From assembly GCF_042140125.1 (NCBI RefSeq), contig NZ_CP159473.1: 64,000 bases of DNA; one strand, given 5' to 3'. This document shows positions 25,717-33,165 of this stretch, one piece after another (positions within the stretch are counted from its first letter, which is position 1; each line of letters starts with the position of its first letter). The notes beneath the pieces were generated by a model. The model saw nothing but the letters and a program-made list of their open reading frames with translations. It made no database searches and was not told the DNA's origin. This DNA is from Rhodophyticola sp017644125. GTDB lineage: Bacteria > Pseudomonadota > Alphaproteobacteria > Rhodobacterales > Rhodobacteraceae. Both the position numbers and the translations under genes were made by a program.

Positions 25717-27162
25717 TCAGCTGGGCGGCGGGTAGTCGGCGACACCGCCCAGAACCGTGCAGACCTGCTGCTCCGGCGGCACGGTCCCCTTGATCTCCGG
25801 CGGCGCGAATGTGACGGTCACGGTGCCCGACGCGGTGTCGGTGTGGACCTTGTCGATACTGTAGCTCTCGTCGAACGAGCCGACGCTGAAGAGCCCGAAC
25901 AGCTTCACATCCACCGACGCGTTTTCCTTGAAGCTGGAGGTGACCGAATTCGCCTGATCGGCGGAGAACACCATCGTGATGGTCGGCGCCTGGCTGACCA
26001 CAAGCGTTTTCAGCCGCGAGAACGCCTTGCCCTTGCCGAACATCTTGTCGACCGCATACTGGTTGCTGGGGTCGATCTTGAAGCCCGAGACATCCGCATT
26101 GCCGGAGCCCCCGATGATGCTTTGCAGGAGCGATTGGTCGTACCAGCCCTTGGCGTAATCCGCGCTGAGCGGCAGTGGGTCGATCTGCACGATGGTGACG
26201 CCCGGATACTCGATCGTCATGTCCAGCGAGGACGACGAGGTGGTGGTTTTCGACCAGTCATAGCTGCTGCTGGCACTGATCCCGATATCGATCACATCGA
26301 GGATCGGAATCGAGAACCCGGTCTTGCCGTTGATCGACAGGCTCGCGCTGGTGGAGGAGAAGTTCGACGCTTCCACCTGGATCGACACCTTACTGCCGCT
26401 TTGCAGCCCGCCCTGGATCTGGGCATTGGCCGGCATCGGCGTCCAGCCGACATAGTAGTCCGTGGCGCTGATCGGCAGCCCGCCATTGGCGGCGGTCGGT
26501 TTCTGGGTATTCGCCATCGCGGCGGCCAGTTCGGCATTCGCCGCCGACTGGGCGCCGAGGATGGTGTTGAGCGGCGACAGGAGCTGCACCGCGCTGGCGA
26601 TGGCCTGACCAAGGGAGGCGAAGCCCGCATTCGGCAGCTTCGAGGCCGCGGCCGAGATGTTCGACGTCGACCAATCGGTGGCATCGGCGCTGAAATTCTT
26701 CAGAACCGCACCCATCACGGTGGGGTAGTTGACCGGCGTGACCGCATAGGCCGCCACGAAGCCGCTGGAGGTTGCTGTGTTCACGACCGAGATCTGCTGG
26801 TTGGCGATGTTCGGATCGTTGACGACCTTCTGGTCGGCGCTGGAGTACTGATACGTCGCGTTGGTCAGGATGTTGTAATAAAGGGTGCTGAACTGCTGGT
26901 TGCCCAGCGTCAGCATCCCGTTGGTGCCAATCTCCAGTGTGCCGTTGAAGGCATCCAGCATGGTTGAGTTGTAATAGGCCGACGCGCCGAATTGCACCGC
27001 GGGGTGGAAGCCGGGCGGGTAGGCGACCATCTGGAACGTGCCGGGCAACTGCCCGTCGAGCAAGGTGCCGACCTTGCTGGTGATCCCGTCGACGAATGTC
27101 TGCTGGGCGGGGGTCAGCTCACTTGCCGAGCCTTGTTTTGCCATGAGTTCAGTATCGGCCAT
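25717..27162 (-). CDS. Unknown protein, paralog B of a tandem pair
   Basis: 481 residues from the ATG preceded by GGAGAAGACG; the frame is open 86 codons further upstream without support. Same architecture as paralog A: AYPPGFHPAVQFGASAYYN near residue 47, AANGGLPISATDYYVGWTPM near 240, beta-rich Ser/Thr-rich centre, SADYAKGWYDQSLLQSI, FGKGKAFSRLKTLVVSQAP, ending CTVLGGVADYPPPS. No signal peptide, no cysteine cluster, no membrane helix. It is the first gene of the five-gene minus-strand array that leads into the cyclase and Crp/Fnr regulator; 90 bases separate it from paralog A. Function unknown. Confidence 0.75.
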   Translation of the reverse strand: MADTELMAKQGSASELTPAQQTFVDGITSKVGTLLDGQLPGTFQMVAYPPGFHPAVQFGASAYYNSTMLDAFNGTLEIGTNGMLTLGNQQFSTLYYNILTNATYQYSSADQKVVNDPNIANQQISVVNTATSSGFVAAYAVTPVNYPTVMGAVLKNFSADATDWSTSNISAAASKLPNAGFASLGQAIASAVQLLSPLNTILGAQSAANAELAAAMANTQKPTAANGGLPISATDYYVGWTPMPANAQIQGGLQSGSKVSIQVEASNFSSTSASLSINGKTGFSIPILDVIDIGISASSSYDWSKTTTSSSSLDMTIEYPGVTIVQIDPLPLSADYAKGWYDQSLLQSIIGGSGNADVSGFKIDPSNQYAVDKMFGKGKAFSRLKTLVVSQAPTITMVFSADQANSVTSSFKENASVDVKLFGLFSVGSFDESYSIDKVHTDTASGTVTVTFAPPEIKGTVPPEQQVCTVLGGVADYPPPS

Positions 27163-27262
27163 CGTCTTCTCCATCTGTTGGTCTTGGGGCTGCCAGAGGG
27201 CAGGGGGGATGCGCCTTCCCGGAGCCAATGCACGAAAAATGGGCCGTGAACCGGGAAGGCGG

Positions 27263-27288
27263 CGATATTGGACGGGGTTCCGATATCG
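27263..27288. promoter_or_regulatory. 10-base inverted repeat upstream of the five-gene array
   Basis: CGATATTGGA (27263-27272) and TCCGATATCG (27279-27288) are inverted copies with 9 of 10 positions complementary and a 6-base spacer CGGGGT. The element sits about 100 bases upstream of the paralog B start in its presumed leader or promoter. It could be an operator or an RNA hairpin. The spacing does not match the classical CRP site TGTGA-N6-TCACA, so binding by the encoded Crp/Fnr protein is a hypothesis only. Confidence 0.45.
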
Positions 27289-27459
27289 CAGGGCCTTTCT
27301 AGGTGGCCGGCCCCGAGTCGATATGTGCGGCAGGACACGGACGACGGAAAAACAGGAAACAATGAGGGGGATTTCCCCGCATTTAATCTCAAATTGATAA
27401 GTGCGGCGCGCCCACCCCAAGGGACAAAGGAGCCGGCCGAACGCGCCGCGCGGGATATG

Positions 27460-27480
27460 CCCGATTGTGCCAGAATCGGG
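27460..27480 (-). terminator. Hairpin just after the autotransporter stop
   Basis: CCCGATT (27460-27466) and AATCGGG (27474-27480) are perfectly complementary with a 7-base loop. On the minus strand this hairpin starts about 16 bases after the autotransporter stop codon. There is no U-run behind it, so it is at best a weak or rho-assisted terminator. Confidence 0.35.
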
Positions 27481-27495
27481 TGGCCTGACAGAGAC

Positions 27496-30400
27496 TTAAA
27501 ACCTCACCTCTAGCGCGGCCGTTGCGCCGAAGGCCTCGTAATCGTTCAGGCCGATCCCGTCGTAGTAGGCGCCGAAGCGCGCTGTCGTGCCACCGCCAAG
27601 GGTGATCTCTGCGCCCAGATCGACGCGTCCGCGAAAGCTGTCGCTTTGCTCGGTGGGCGTATCGAGACTGGAATAGATGCCGTTCAGTCCGCCGGTCAGC
27701 ACAAGCGTGCCGTCGCGCAGCCGGACGAGCCTTTCGAAGCCGAGCCCGAAACTGGCCTCCGTAAGGCGGATCGTCTGTGCCGAGACCGGGTTGGAGAGGC
27801 TGTCCACATATCCATCCTGCCGGTCGATGACGCGGGCGAGGTCAAGCGATGGGATCAGCGTCAGACCGTCTGCGACGGCGAATTGCCCTTCGATCCCCGC
27901 GGTCACCAGCGTCCGGGTGGAGGAGAAGTCATCCGGCGCTTGCCCGGTCAGGGTCAGCGTGTTGTCGGAGCGCCCATGCAGGACCGAGGCGGAGAAGACC
28001 AGCGGCTGATCGGGCAGCCGGGCCACCAGATAGGGCCCCGCAAGCCAGCCCCGGCCCTCGAACGTGCCGGTCTCAAGCGTGGCATCGGCCTGATCCAGTT
28101 GCAGCATCGCCCCGATCAGCAGGTTGTCGCCGCGATAGAGATGGCTGCCGAAGGCGAGATTGAAGTAATCCAGATCGGTCGTGCCGCTGGTGGACCATGT
28201 GCCTTGCGCCAGCATCCAGAACCGGCTGTCGCCGTTCAGGCCGAAGTGGAAGGTGCCTATGCCGCGGGTCACATCCGCCGACACACCCGAGAAACCGCCG
28301 CCGCCGAACAGCGCGCGCAGATCCGGCTGCGCGCCGATCAGGGCGCGCGCCCGCGCGGTCAGCGCCTCGACAATCGCCTCTTCGGCAAGGCCGCTGGTGT
28401 TGGGCAGTACCGAAACCGGCGTGGCGGCGGTGTTGAAATTGCCGGCCGCATCTTGGGCGACCCCCGCCGCGACCGAGATCCCGATCGGGTCGGCGGTGCC
28501 CGATGGCGTGATTTCGGCGGTATAGGACGCGCCCGACCCGGTCAGCCCGGTGGCCGTGCCATTGGTGACCGAGATATCGCCCGCGACAAAGCCCGTGACC
28601 GGCTCGGAGAAGCTGACGGTGATCGTGAACGGAGTTGCCGGGAGGTAATTCGCGGGCGCGGAGGAAATCGTTGCGGTCGGGCTCGTCACGTCAACCGGGG
28701 CGGTCACGGTGATCTGCACCGTGTCTGCCGGTGACGGCGCGATCCCGTCATCGACCACGAGGCTGAAGACCAGCACCGCATCGGGCGCATTAAAGGCCAG
28801 GGTGGGCGCGGTGAAGCCGGGCGTCGCGGTGGTGTCGTTCTGAAGCGTGACGGCGGGGCCGCTATCCTGGCTCCAGGCATAGCTCAGCGTCTGGCCGGGG
28901 TTGTTCGGGTCCGACCCGCTGCCGTCCAGCGCCACGGTGGCGCCCGATGCGACGGTCTGGTCCGGCCCGGCATCGGCGGTGGGCGTCACATTCGCGGGCG
29001 CGGTGACCGTGATCACGACGGTGTCGGGCGCTGAATCCACGATCGTGTCATTGACCACGAGGCTGAAGGTCAGGACGATGTCGGCCTCGCCGGGCAGAAG
29101 GGGTGGCGCGGCAAAGGTGGGGCTGTCCGTCGTGTCGCCTGTCAACACCACGTTCGGGCCGCCGGTCTGAGTCCATGCAAACACCAGCGGCTGGTTCGGG
29201 TTGTTGGCATCCGAGGCGCTGCCGTCCAGCGTCACCGCAGCCCCGGCGGTCACCGTCTGGTCCGGCCCGGCATTCGCTGTGGGCGCGACATTCGCCGGCG
29301 CGGTCACGGTGACCGATACGGTGTCCGCCGTCGAGTTCTCGATCCCGTCATTGACCACGAGACTGAAGACCAATGTCGCGTTCGCGGCCCCCGGCAGCAA
29401 TGTGGGTGCGGTGAAATCGGGCGTCGCGGTGCCCGGGTCGGCGAGCGTCACATCCGGCCCCGAGGTCTGTGTCCACAGATAGCTGAGCGTCTGCCCGGCA
29501 TTGTTTGGGGTCGATCCGGTTCCGTCCAGGCTGACGGCGGCCCCCGAGGCGACGGTTTGATCCGGTCCCGCATCCGCGGTGGGGGAGACGTTCGCGGGCG
29601 CGGTCACCGTTACCGACACGGTCGCGGGCGACGAATCCTCCACCCCGTCATTGACCACAAGGCGGAAGGTCAGCGTGGTGTCGGGCGTACCCGGCACCAG
29701 CGTGGGGGCGGTGAAATCGGGGGTTGCGGTCGTCTCGTCCACAAGGGTGACGGCCGGGGTGCCGATCTGGGTCCAGACATAGCTGAGCACCTGACCGGTG
29801 TCATTGGCGCTGGAGCCGCTGCCATCCAGGCTGACCGATGCTGCCGAGGCCACGGTCTGCGGCGTCCCGGCATTGGCGGTGGGGGGAGTGTTGGGGGGCG
29901 CGGTGACCGTGATCGTCACCGTGTCCGGCGCGGAATTCTCCACCCCGTCATTGACCACAAGTTGCAGAACGATGGTCGCGTCCGCCGCGCCTGCCACCAG
30001 TGTGGGCGCGGTGAAGCTTGGGGTTGCCGTGGTCTCATTCTGAAGCGTGACGGCGGGGCCGCTATTCTGGCTCCAGGCATAGCTGAGTGTCTGGCCCGGG
30101 TCATTGGCATCCGATCCCGACCCGTCCAGATTGACGGTCGCGCCGGAGCCGACGGTCTGGGCTGGCCCGGCCTCGGCTGTGGGGGGCGTATTCACCACCT
30201 CGCTCCGCGAATTGACCAGCACCGTGGTCGCTGCGCCCGATATCCCGAACACGTAGTCATATGTCCGCCCGTCCGTATCCGAGACGCCGCGGAAGGTGAC
30301 CCCCATGAAATCGTCCGAGGCATAGGTGCCATTGGCGCCATCGGACACGAAATTGGTGATCCCGCTGATCCCGCATTGCGTTTCGACGGAACTGGCAAGG

Positions 30401-30666
30401 ATATCTCCTCCCGGCCAACTCGTGATCGCGCTGCCCAGCCAGTAGTTTCCGCCGGAAGACTGGCTCTGCACAACGCCAGTTACGGTGAACGACACCTGCG
30501 ACTCTCCGGTCGGCAAATCATGAAAGGCGGTGAAGGAACAGCTGTGCCCGACAAGGGTGGTCGTTGTGTCGACCGCTCCGGTTCCAAGAGCGGCCGAGGG
30601 TGTCGGTATCTGGCCCATGACAACGGCCAAGGCCAAGCCTGCCAGGATAGAACCCGGTCTGATCAT
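27496..30666 (-). CDS. Autotransporter-like outer membrane protein with five PKD-type repeats
   Basis: 1056 residues from the ATG with GGGGAA 8 bases upstream (another ATG 24 bases earlier). Signal peptide (ILAGLALAVVMGQIPTPSAA), then an unrecognised N-terminal domain of about 130 residues (TLVGHSCSFTAFHDLPTGES, with two cysteines), five consecutive 100-residue PKD/K319L-like repeats, one Ig-like domain (SPTATISSAPANYLPATPFT, FSEPVTGFVAGDISVTNG), and a C-terminal beta-barrel of about 250 residues ending in phenylalanine (TAALEVRF), as in autotransporters. Probably displayed on the cell surface, perhaps an adhesin; that role is inferred from architecture. Divergent from the tail-collar gene. 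Confidence 0.85.
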   Translation of the reverse strand: MIRPGSILAGLALAVVMGQIPTPSAALGTGAVDTTTTLVGHSCSFTAFHDLPTGESQVSFTVTGVVQSQSSGGNYWLGSAITSWPGGDILASSVETQCGISGITNFVSDGANGTYASDDFMGVTFRGVSDTDGRTYDYVFGISGAATTVLVNSRSEVVNTPPTAEAGPAQTVGSGATVNLDGSGSDANDPGQTLSYAWSQNSGPAVTLQNETTATPSFTAPTLVAGAADATIVLQLVVNDGVENSAPDTVTITVTAPPNTPPTANAGTPQTVASAASVSLDGSGSSANDTGQVLSYVWTQIGTPAVTLVDETTATPDFTAPTLVPGTPDTTLTFRLVVNDGVEDSSPATVSVTVTAPANVSPTADAGPDQTVASGAAVSLDGTGSTPNNAGQTLSYLWTQTSGPDVTLADPGTATPDFTAPTLLPGAANATLVFSLVVNDGIENSTADTVSVTVTAPANVAPTANAGPDQTVTAGAAVTLDGSASDANNPNQPLVFAWTQTGGPNVVLTGDTTDSPTFAAPPLLPGEADIVLTFSLVVNDTIVDSAPDTVVITVTAPANVTPTADAGPDQTVASGATVALDGSGSDPNNPGQTLSYAWSQDSGPAVTLQNDTTATPGFTAPTLAFNAPDAVLVFSLVVDDGIAPSPADTVQITVTAPVDVTSPTATISSAPANYLPATPFTITVSFSEPVTGFVAGDISVTNGTATGLTGSGASYTAEITPSGTADPIGISVAAGVAQDAAGNFNTAATPVSVLPNTSGLAEEAIVEALTARARALIGAQPDLRALFGGGGFSGVSADVTRGIGTFHFGLNGDSRFWMLAQGTWSTSGTTDLDYFNLAFGSHLYRGDNLLIGAMLQLDQADATLETGTFEGRGWLAGPYLVARLPDQPLVFSASVLHGRSDNTLTLTGQAPDDFSSTRTLVTAGIEGQFAVADGLTLIPSLDLARVIDRQDGYVDSLSNPVSAQTIRLTEASFGLGFERLVRLRDGTLVLTGGLNGIYSSLDTPTEQSDSFRGRVDLGAEITLGGGTTARFGAYYDGIGLNDYEAFGATAALEVRF
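28693..30192 (-). repeat. Five tandem 300-base repeats encoding PKD-like domains
   Basis: Units run 29893-30192, 29593-29892, 29293-29592, 28993-29292 and 28693-28992, each exactly 100 codons with no indels. Each begins N-x-x-PTA-x-AG-x-QTV, continues with LDGS, LSY-x-WTQ or WSQ, TPSFTAP/TPDFTAP and LVVNDG, and ends ITVTAP or VTVTAP. The units have diverged in sequence but keep identical length, suggesting duplication followed by constraint on fold length. Tandem repeats of this kind may change copy number between strains. Confidence 0.9.
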
Positions 30667-30686
30667 CTGTGTGTTCCCCGTATTGG

Positions 30687-30721
30687 GCATCCTGCGGCGC
30701 GCCGAATGCGCCGCAGGATGC
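30687..30721. promoter_or_regulatory. Perfect 14-base inverted repeat in the divergent region
   Basis: GCATCCTGCGGCGC (30687-30700) and GCGCCGCAGGATGC (30708-30721) are perfectly complementary with a 7-base spacer GCCGAAT. The hairpin begins 21 bases upstream of the autotransporter start on the minus strand; on the plus strand it is followed by CGTTTTGCC. It may be a very stable 5' leader hairpin controlling the autotransporter, or a terminator-like block of plus-strand transcription. Confidence 0.55.
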
Positions 30722-30758
30722 CGTTTTGCCGGAATGATTAACGCGGGGATTTCTCTGG

Positions 30759-30780
30759 CTCTGTGTGCTGGGACACAGAG
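30759..30780. promoter_or_regulatory. 8-base inverted repeat between autotransporter and tail-collar genes
   Basis: CTCTGTGT (30759-30766) and ACACAGAG (30773-30780) are perfectly complementary with a 6-base spacer GCTGGG. It lies 96 bases upstream of the tail-collar start and about 93 bases upstream of the autotransporter start, so it could be a shared operator for the two divergent genes. Confidence 0.45.
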
Positions 30781-30876
30781 AGCGCCGGGTGGCGTGAATA
30801 ACCGTTGCCGGATCAGCGCGGTTCACGACGCGCTGAGCTGACGCGACCCGAAACTCACAGTCTTTGGAGACCAAAA

Positions 30877-31386
30877 ATGGAACCGCTTATTGGGCAGATC
30901 ATGTTGTTTGCCGGAAATTTCGCACCGCGCAACTGGGCTTTCTGCGATGGACAATTGCTCGCGATTTCAAGCAACTCCGCCCTGTTCAGCATTCTTGGCA
31001 CGACCTATGGCGGGGATGGGCGCACCAGTTTCGGCCTGCCCGATCTGCGGGGGCGGGTACCGATGCATGCCGGCACCGGCCCGGGCCTGTCGCCGCGCCA
31101 GATCGGCCAGCGTGTAGGGGTGGAGACGGTCACGCTGAACACGAGCGAGATGCCCTCTCACAATCACGAGATGGGTGTGGTGAACGCGCCGGCCGACAAT
31201 GACCGCCCAAGCGGCGATCTGCTGGCGCGCGCGTCGATCTATTCGGCGGTCACCACGCCCGTAGTCGCACTCAATCCGGCCTCGATTTCCAACGCGGGTG
31301 GCAGCCTGCCGCACGAGAACATGCAGCCGACGCTCTGCATCAACTATATCATCGCGTTGCAGGGCATCTTTCCGTCCCGCAACTGA
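30877..31386 (+). CDS. Phage tail-collar domain (MdpB-like) protein
   Basis: 169 residues from the ATG with GGAGA 7 bases upstream. The tail-collar signature is complete: PLIGQIMLFAGNFAPRNWAF, CDGQLLAISSNSALFSILG, TTYGGDGRTSFGLPDLRGR, VPMHAGTGPGLSPRQIGQR, MPSHNHEM and the closing PTLCINYIIALQGIFPS. This group includes tail-fibre collars and bacterial microcystin-dependent-like (MdpB) proteins, which often occur outside prophages. There are no other phage genes here, so a domesticated or host protein is more likely. It is divergent from the repeat autotransporter and may share regulation with it. Confidence 0.88.
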   Translation: MEPLIGQIMLFAGNFAPRNWAFCDGQLLAISSNSALFSILGTTYGGDGRTSFGLPDLRGRVPMHAGTGPGLSPRQIGQRVGVETVTLNTSEMPSHNHEMGVVNAPADNDRPSGDLLARASIYSAVTTPVVALNPASISNAGGSLPHENMQPTLCINYIIALQGIFPSRN

Positions 31387-31476
31387 TCGGGCGCGCAAGG
31401 AAAGGCATCAGCCGGTGGCGACGGGGCAAGGAGCGGGGCGGTCGCCGATATGCAAGCCGGCCCCGCGCCTCCGATG

Positions 31477-32508
31477 TCACACGGTTTCGGTCACCTTGCG
31501 CAGATGGCGCGGGGTGTCCGGGTCGATGCCGCGGTCAAGGGCGATCTGCTCGACCATGGCGTAGAACGACACGATCAGCGCGATCGGATCGGTCAGCCGA
31601 TGGTCGGTGCGGATATGGGGGAGCGCGGTTGCACGCGCTGCGCGGTCGGAGGTGACGAAAACCCGCGCCCCTTTTTCCGCCAGTGCGTCCGCGACCTGCA
31701 CCACCGGTGTCTCGGCGGCGTCGCGGGCGGTGAAACACAGCACGGGAAAGCCCTCCTCGACGATGGAGACGGGGCCGTGCAGCACCTCGGCGGCGGAATA
31801 GCTTTCCGCGTGGATCTGACAGGTTTCCTTGAATTTCAGCGCCGCTTCGTTCGAAATCGCCCAGGACGGCCCGCGCCCCAGCGTGAACAGGGACCGTTGC
31901 GCGCCGATGGCCTGTTTGAGCGGGGACCAGTCCTTGCGGGCCGCGGCATCCAGATGCCGGGGCAGGTCCAGCAATGCGCGGCGCAGGGCGTCATCGCCTT
32001 TCCATTCGGCCAGCAGCATCAGCGTGGCGACGGCGGAGGTCACGAAGGTCTTGGTGGCGGCCACGCTGCGTTCCGGCCCGGCGTGAATGTCGATGCAATG
32101 ATCCGACGCCTCCGCCAGTGGCGAGGCGGGATCGTTGGTGACCGCGACCGAAAGCGCCCCGCCGCTGGTGGCCGATCTGGCCAGCGCCACGATGTCGGGG
32201 CTTTGGCCCGATTGCGAGACCGACAGGCAAAGCGCCCCGTCCAGATGCAGCTCGGCCCCGTAGAGAGACGCCACCGATGGCCCGATGGAGGCGACGGGCA
32301 GGCCCAGTTCCAGCTCCACCGCATATTTCAGGAAAGTGCAGACGTGATCGGAGGAGCCGCGGGCCACCGTCACCACAAGACGCGGGTTGCGCGTTTTCAG
32401 GGCCTCGGCGACCTTGGCGATCTCGGGCTGGCCACGGTCCAGCAAACGGGCGACGGCCTCGGGGATCTCCAGAATTTCGCGCCGCATCCGGCTTGTCGTA
32501 TCGCTCAT
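31477..32508 (-). CDS. Double SIS-domain aminosugar isomerase/deaminase-like protein
   Basis: 343 residues from the ATG at 32508 (an ATG at 32520 is also possible). Two sugar isomerase domains: first with VVTVARGSSDHVCTFLKYAV, LSVSQSGQSPDIVALARSA and AVTNDPASPLAEASDHCI; second with LFTLGRGPSWAISNEAALKF, KETCQIHAESYSAAEVLHGP and VSFYAMVEQIALDRGIDPD. This is the isomerase half of GlmS without the glutaminase, as in NagB-II or AgaS-like proteins that act on glucosamine-6-phosphate or related aminosugar phosphates. The exact reaction is unclear. Cytosolic. No aminosugar transport genes adjacent. Confidence 0.85.
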   Translation of the reverse strand: MSDTTSRMRREILEIPEAVARLLDRGQPEIAKVAEALKTRNPRLVVTVARGSSDHVCTFLKYAVELELGLPVASIGPSVASLYGAELHLDGALCLSVSQSGQSPDIVALARSATSGGALSVAVTNDPASPLAEASDHCIDIHAGPERSVAATKTFVTSAVATLMLLAEWKGDDALRRALLDLPRHLDAAARKDWSPLKQAIGAQRSLFTLGRGPSWAISNEAALKFKETCQIHAESYSAAEVLHGPVSIVEEGFPVLCFTARDAAETPVVQVADALAEKGARVFVTSDRAARATALPHIRTDHRLTDPIALIVSFYAMVEQIALDRGIDPDTPRHLRKVTETV

Positions 32509-32685
32509 GCTCTCGGGCATCCTTCATGACGGGTCTCGGTGCGGCGACGTTACTGCGTTGCCGCGGGCTTCGCCAGCCGCCCCGGAGCCGGGCATGCCAG
32601 CGGCGGGTTTCGCCGTCTCGAAATTGTGACTGTATCCGGACCGGTCGATCTGGGATGGTGGCCCGATCAAGCTCATGGATATGCC

Positions 32686-33153
32686 ATGCGAATTCTGCCG
32701 CTTCTGCTGTTGATCCTCTCCACCGGTCTCGCCGCCGCCCAGTCGGTAACCGAGCGGGAGGGATGGGTTGTGATGGAAACCGGCAAGCCTTTCGCCATGT
32801 TGCTGGAGGATCTGCGCACCGCCGTCGCCGATCAGGGGTTCGCGGTCGTCACGCAGGCCGGCCCGACCGTCGCCGCCCGCGCGCGCGGCATCGAGATCCC
32901 GGAAAACCGCGTGCTCGGGGTCTTCAACAATATCTATGCTGTCCGTATCCTGAACCTGTCTACCGCCGCCATGATCGAGGCCCCGATACGGTTCTATCTG
33001 ACCGAAGATGCGGACGGGACCGCGACCCTGTCCTACAAGACGCCGGGGTTCGTGTTCGCGCCCTATCTCGACGAGGGCGGCGCGGATCTGGCCGCCGCCG
33101 CGGCCGAGCTTGACGCGGCATTCGAGGCCATCGCCAACGCCGCCATACGCTGA
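32686..33153 (+). CDS. DUF302-like periplasmic protein
   Basis: 155 residues with a signal peptide (MRILPLLLLILSTGLAAAQS). The mature part has EREGWVVMETGKPFAMLLED, DLRTAVADQGFAVVTQAGPT, the GVFNNIYAVRILNLSTAA region and TATLSYKTPGFVFAPYLDEG. This pattern resembles DUF302 proteins, small alpha/beta proteins that often accompany respiratory or sulfur genes; no function is established. It is followed after 12 bases by the TPP enzyme gene on the same strand. Confidence 0.65.
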   Translation: MRILPLLLLILSTGLAAAQSVTEREGWVVMETGKPFAMLLEDLRTAVADQGFAVVTQAGPTVAARARGIEIPENRVLGVFNNIYAVRILNLSTAAMIEAPIRFYLTEDADGTATLSYKTPGFVFAPYLDEGGADLAAAAAELDAAFEAIANAAIR

Positions 33154-33165
33154 TACCTCCGGAGC

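Larger units (their letters stand above)
27163..27495. other. Intergenic region upstream of paralog B
   Basis: 333 bases between the autotransporter stop and paralog B start. No gene with support. It contains three symmetric elements: a 26-base near-perfect inverted repeat (27263-27288), a GGGGATTTCCCC element (27367-27378) flanked by an AT-rich run (TTTAATCTCAAATTGATAA) that could hold a minus-strand promoter, and a hairpin next to the autotransporter stop (27460-27480). This is the expected promoter region of the five-gene array. Confidence 0.55.

Noticed and set aside
27163..27495. Classical CRP site (TGTGA-N6-TCACA) before the five-gene array
   Set aside because: No match to that pattern was found; the inverted repeat present has different sequence and spacing.
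28693..30192. CRISPR-like or satellite repeat
   Set aside because: The 300-base units are in-frame coding repeats of PKD-like domains; no short repeat-spacer structure.
30877..31386. Prophage or tailocin fragment
   Set aside because: Only one tail-collar gene; no baseplate, sheath, lysis or integrase genes nearby.
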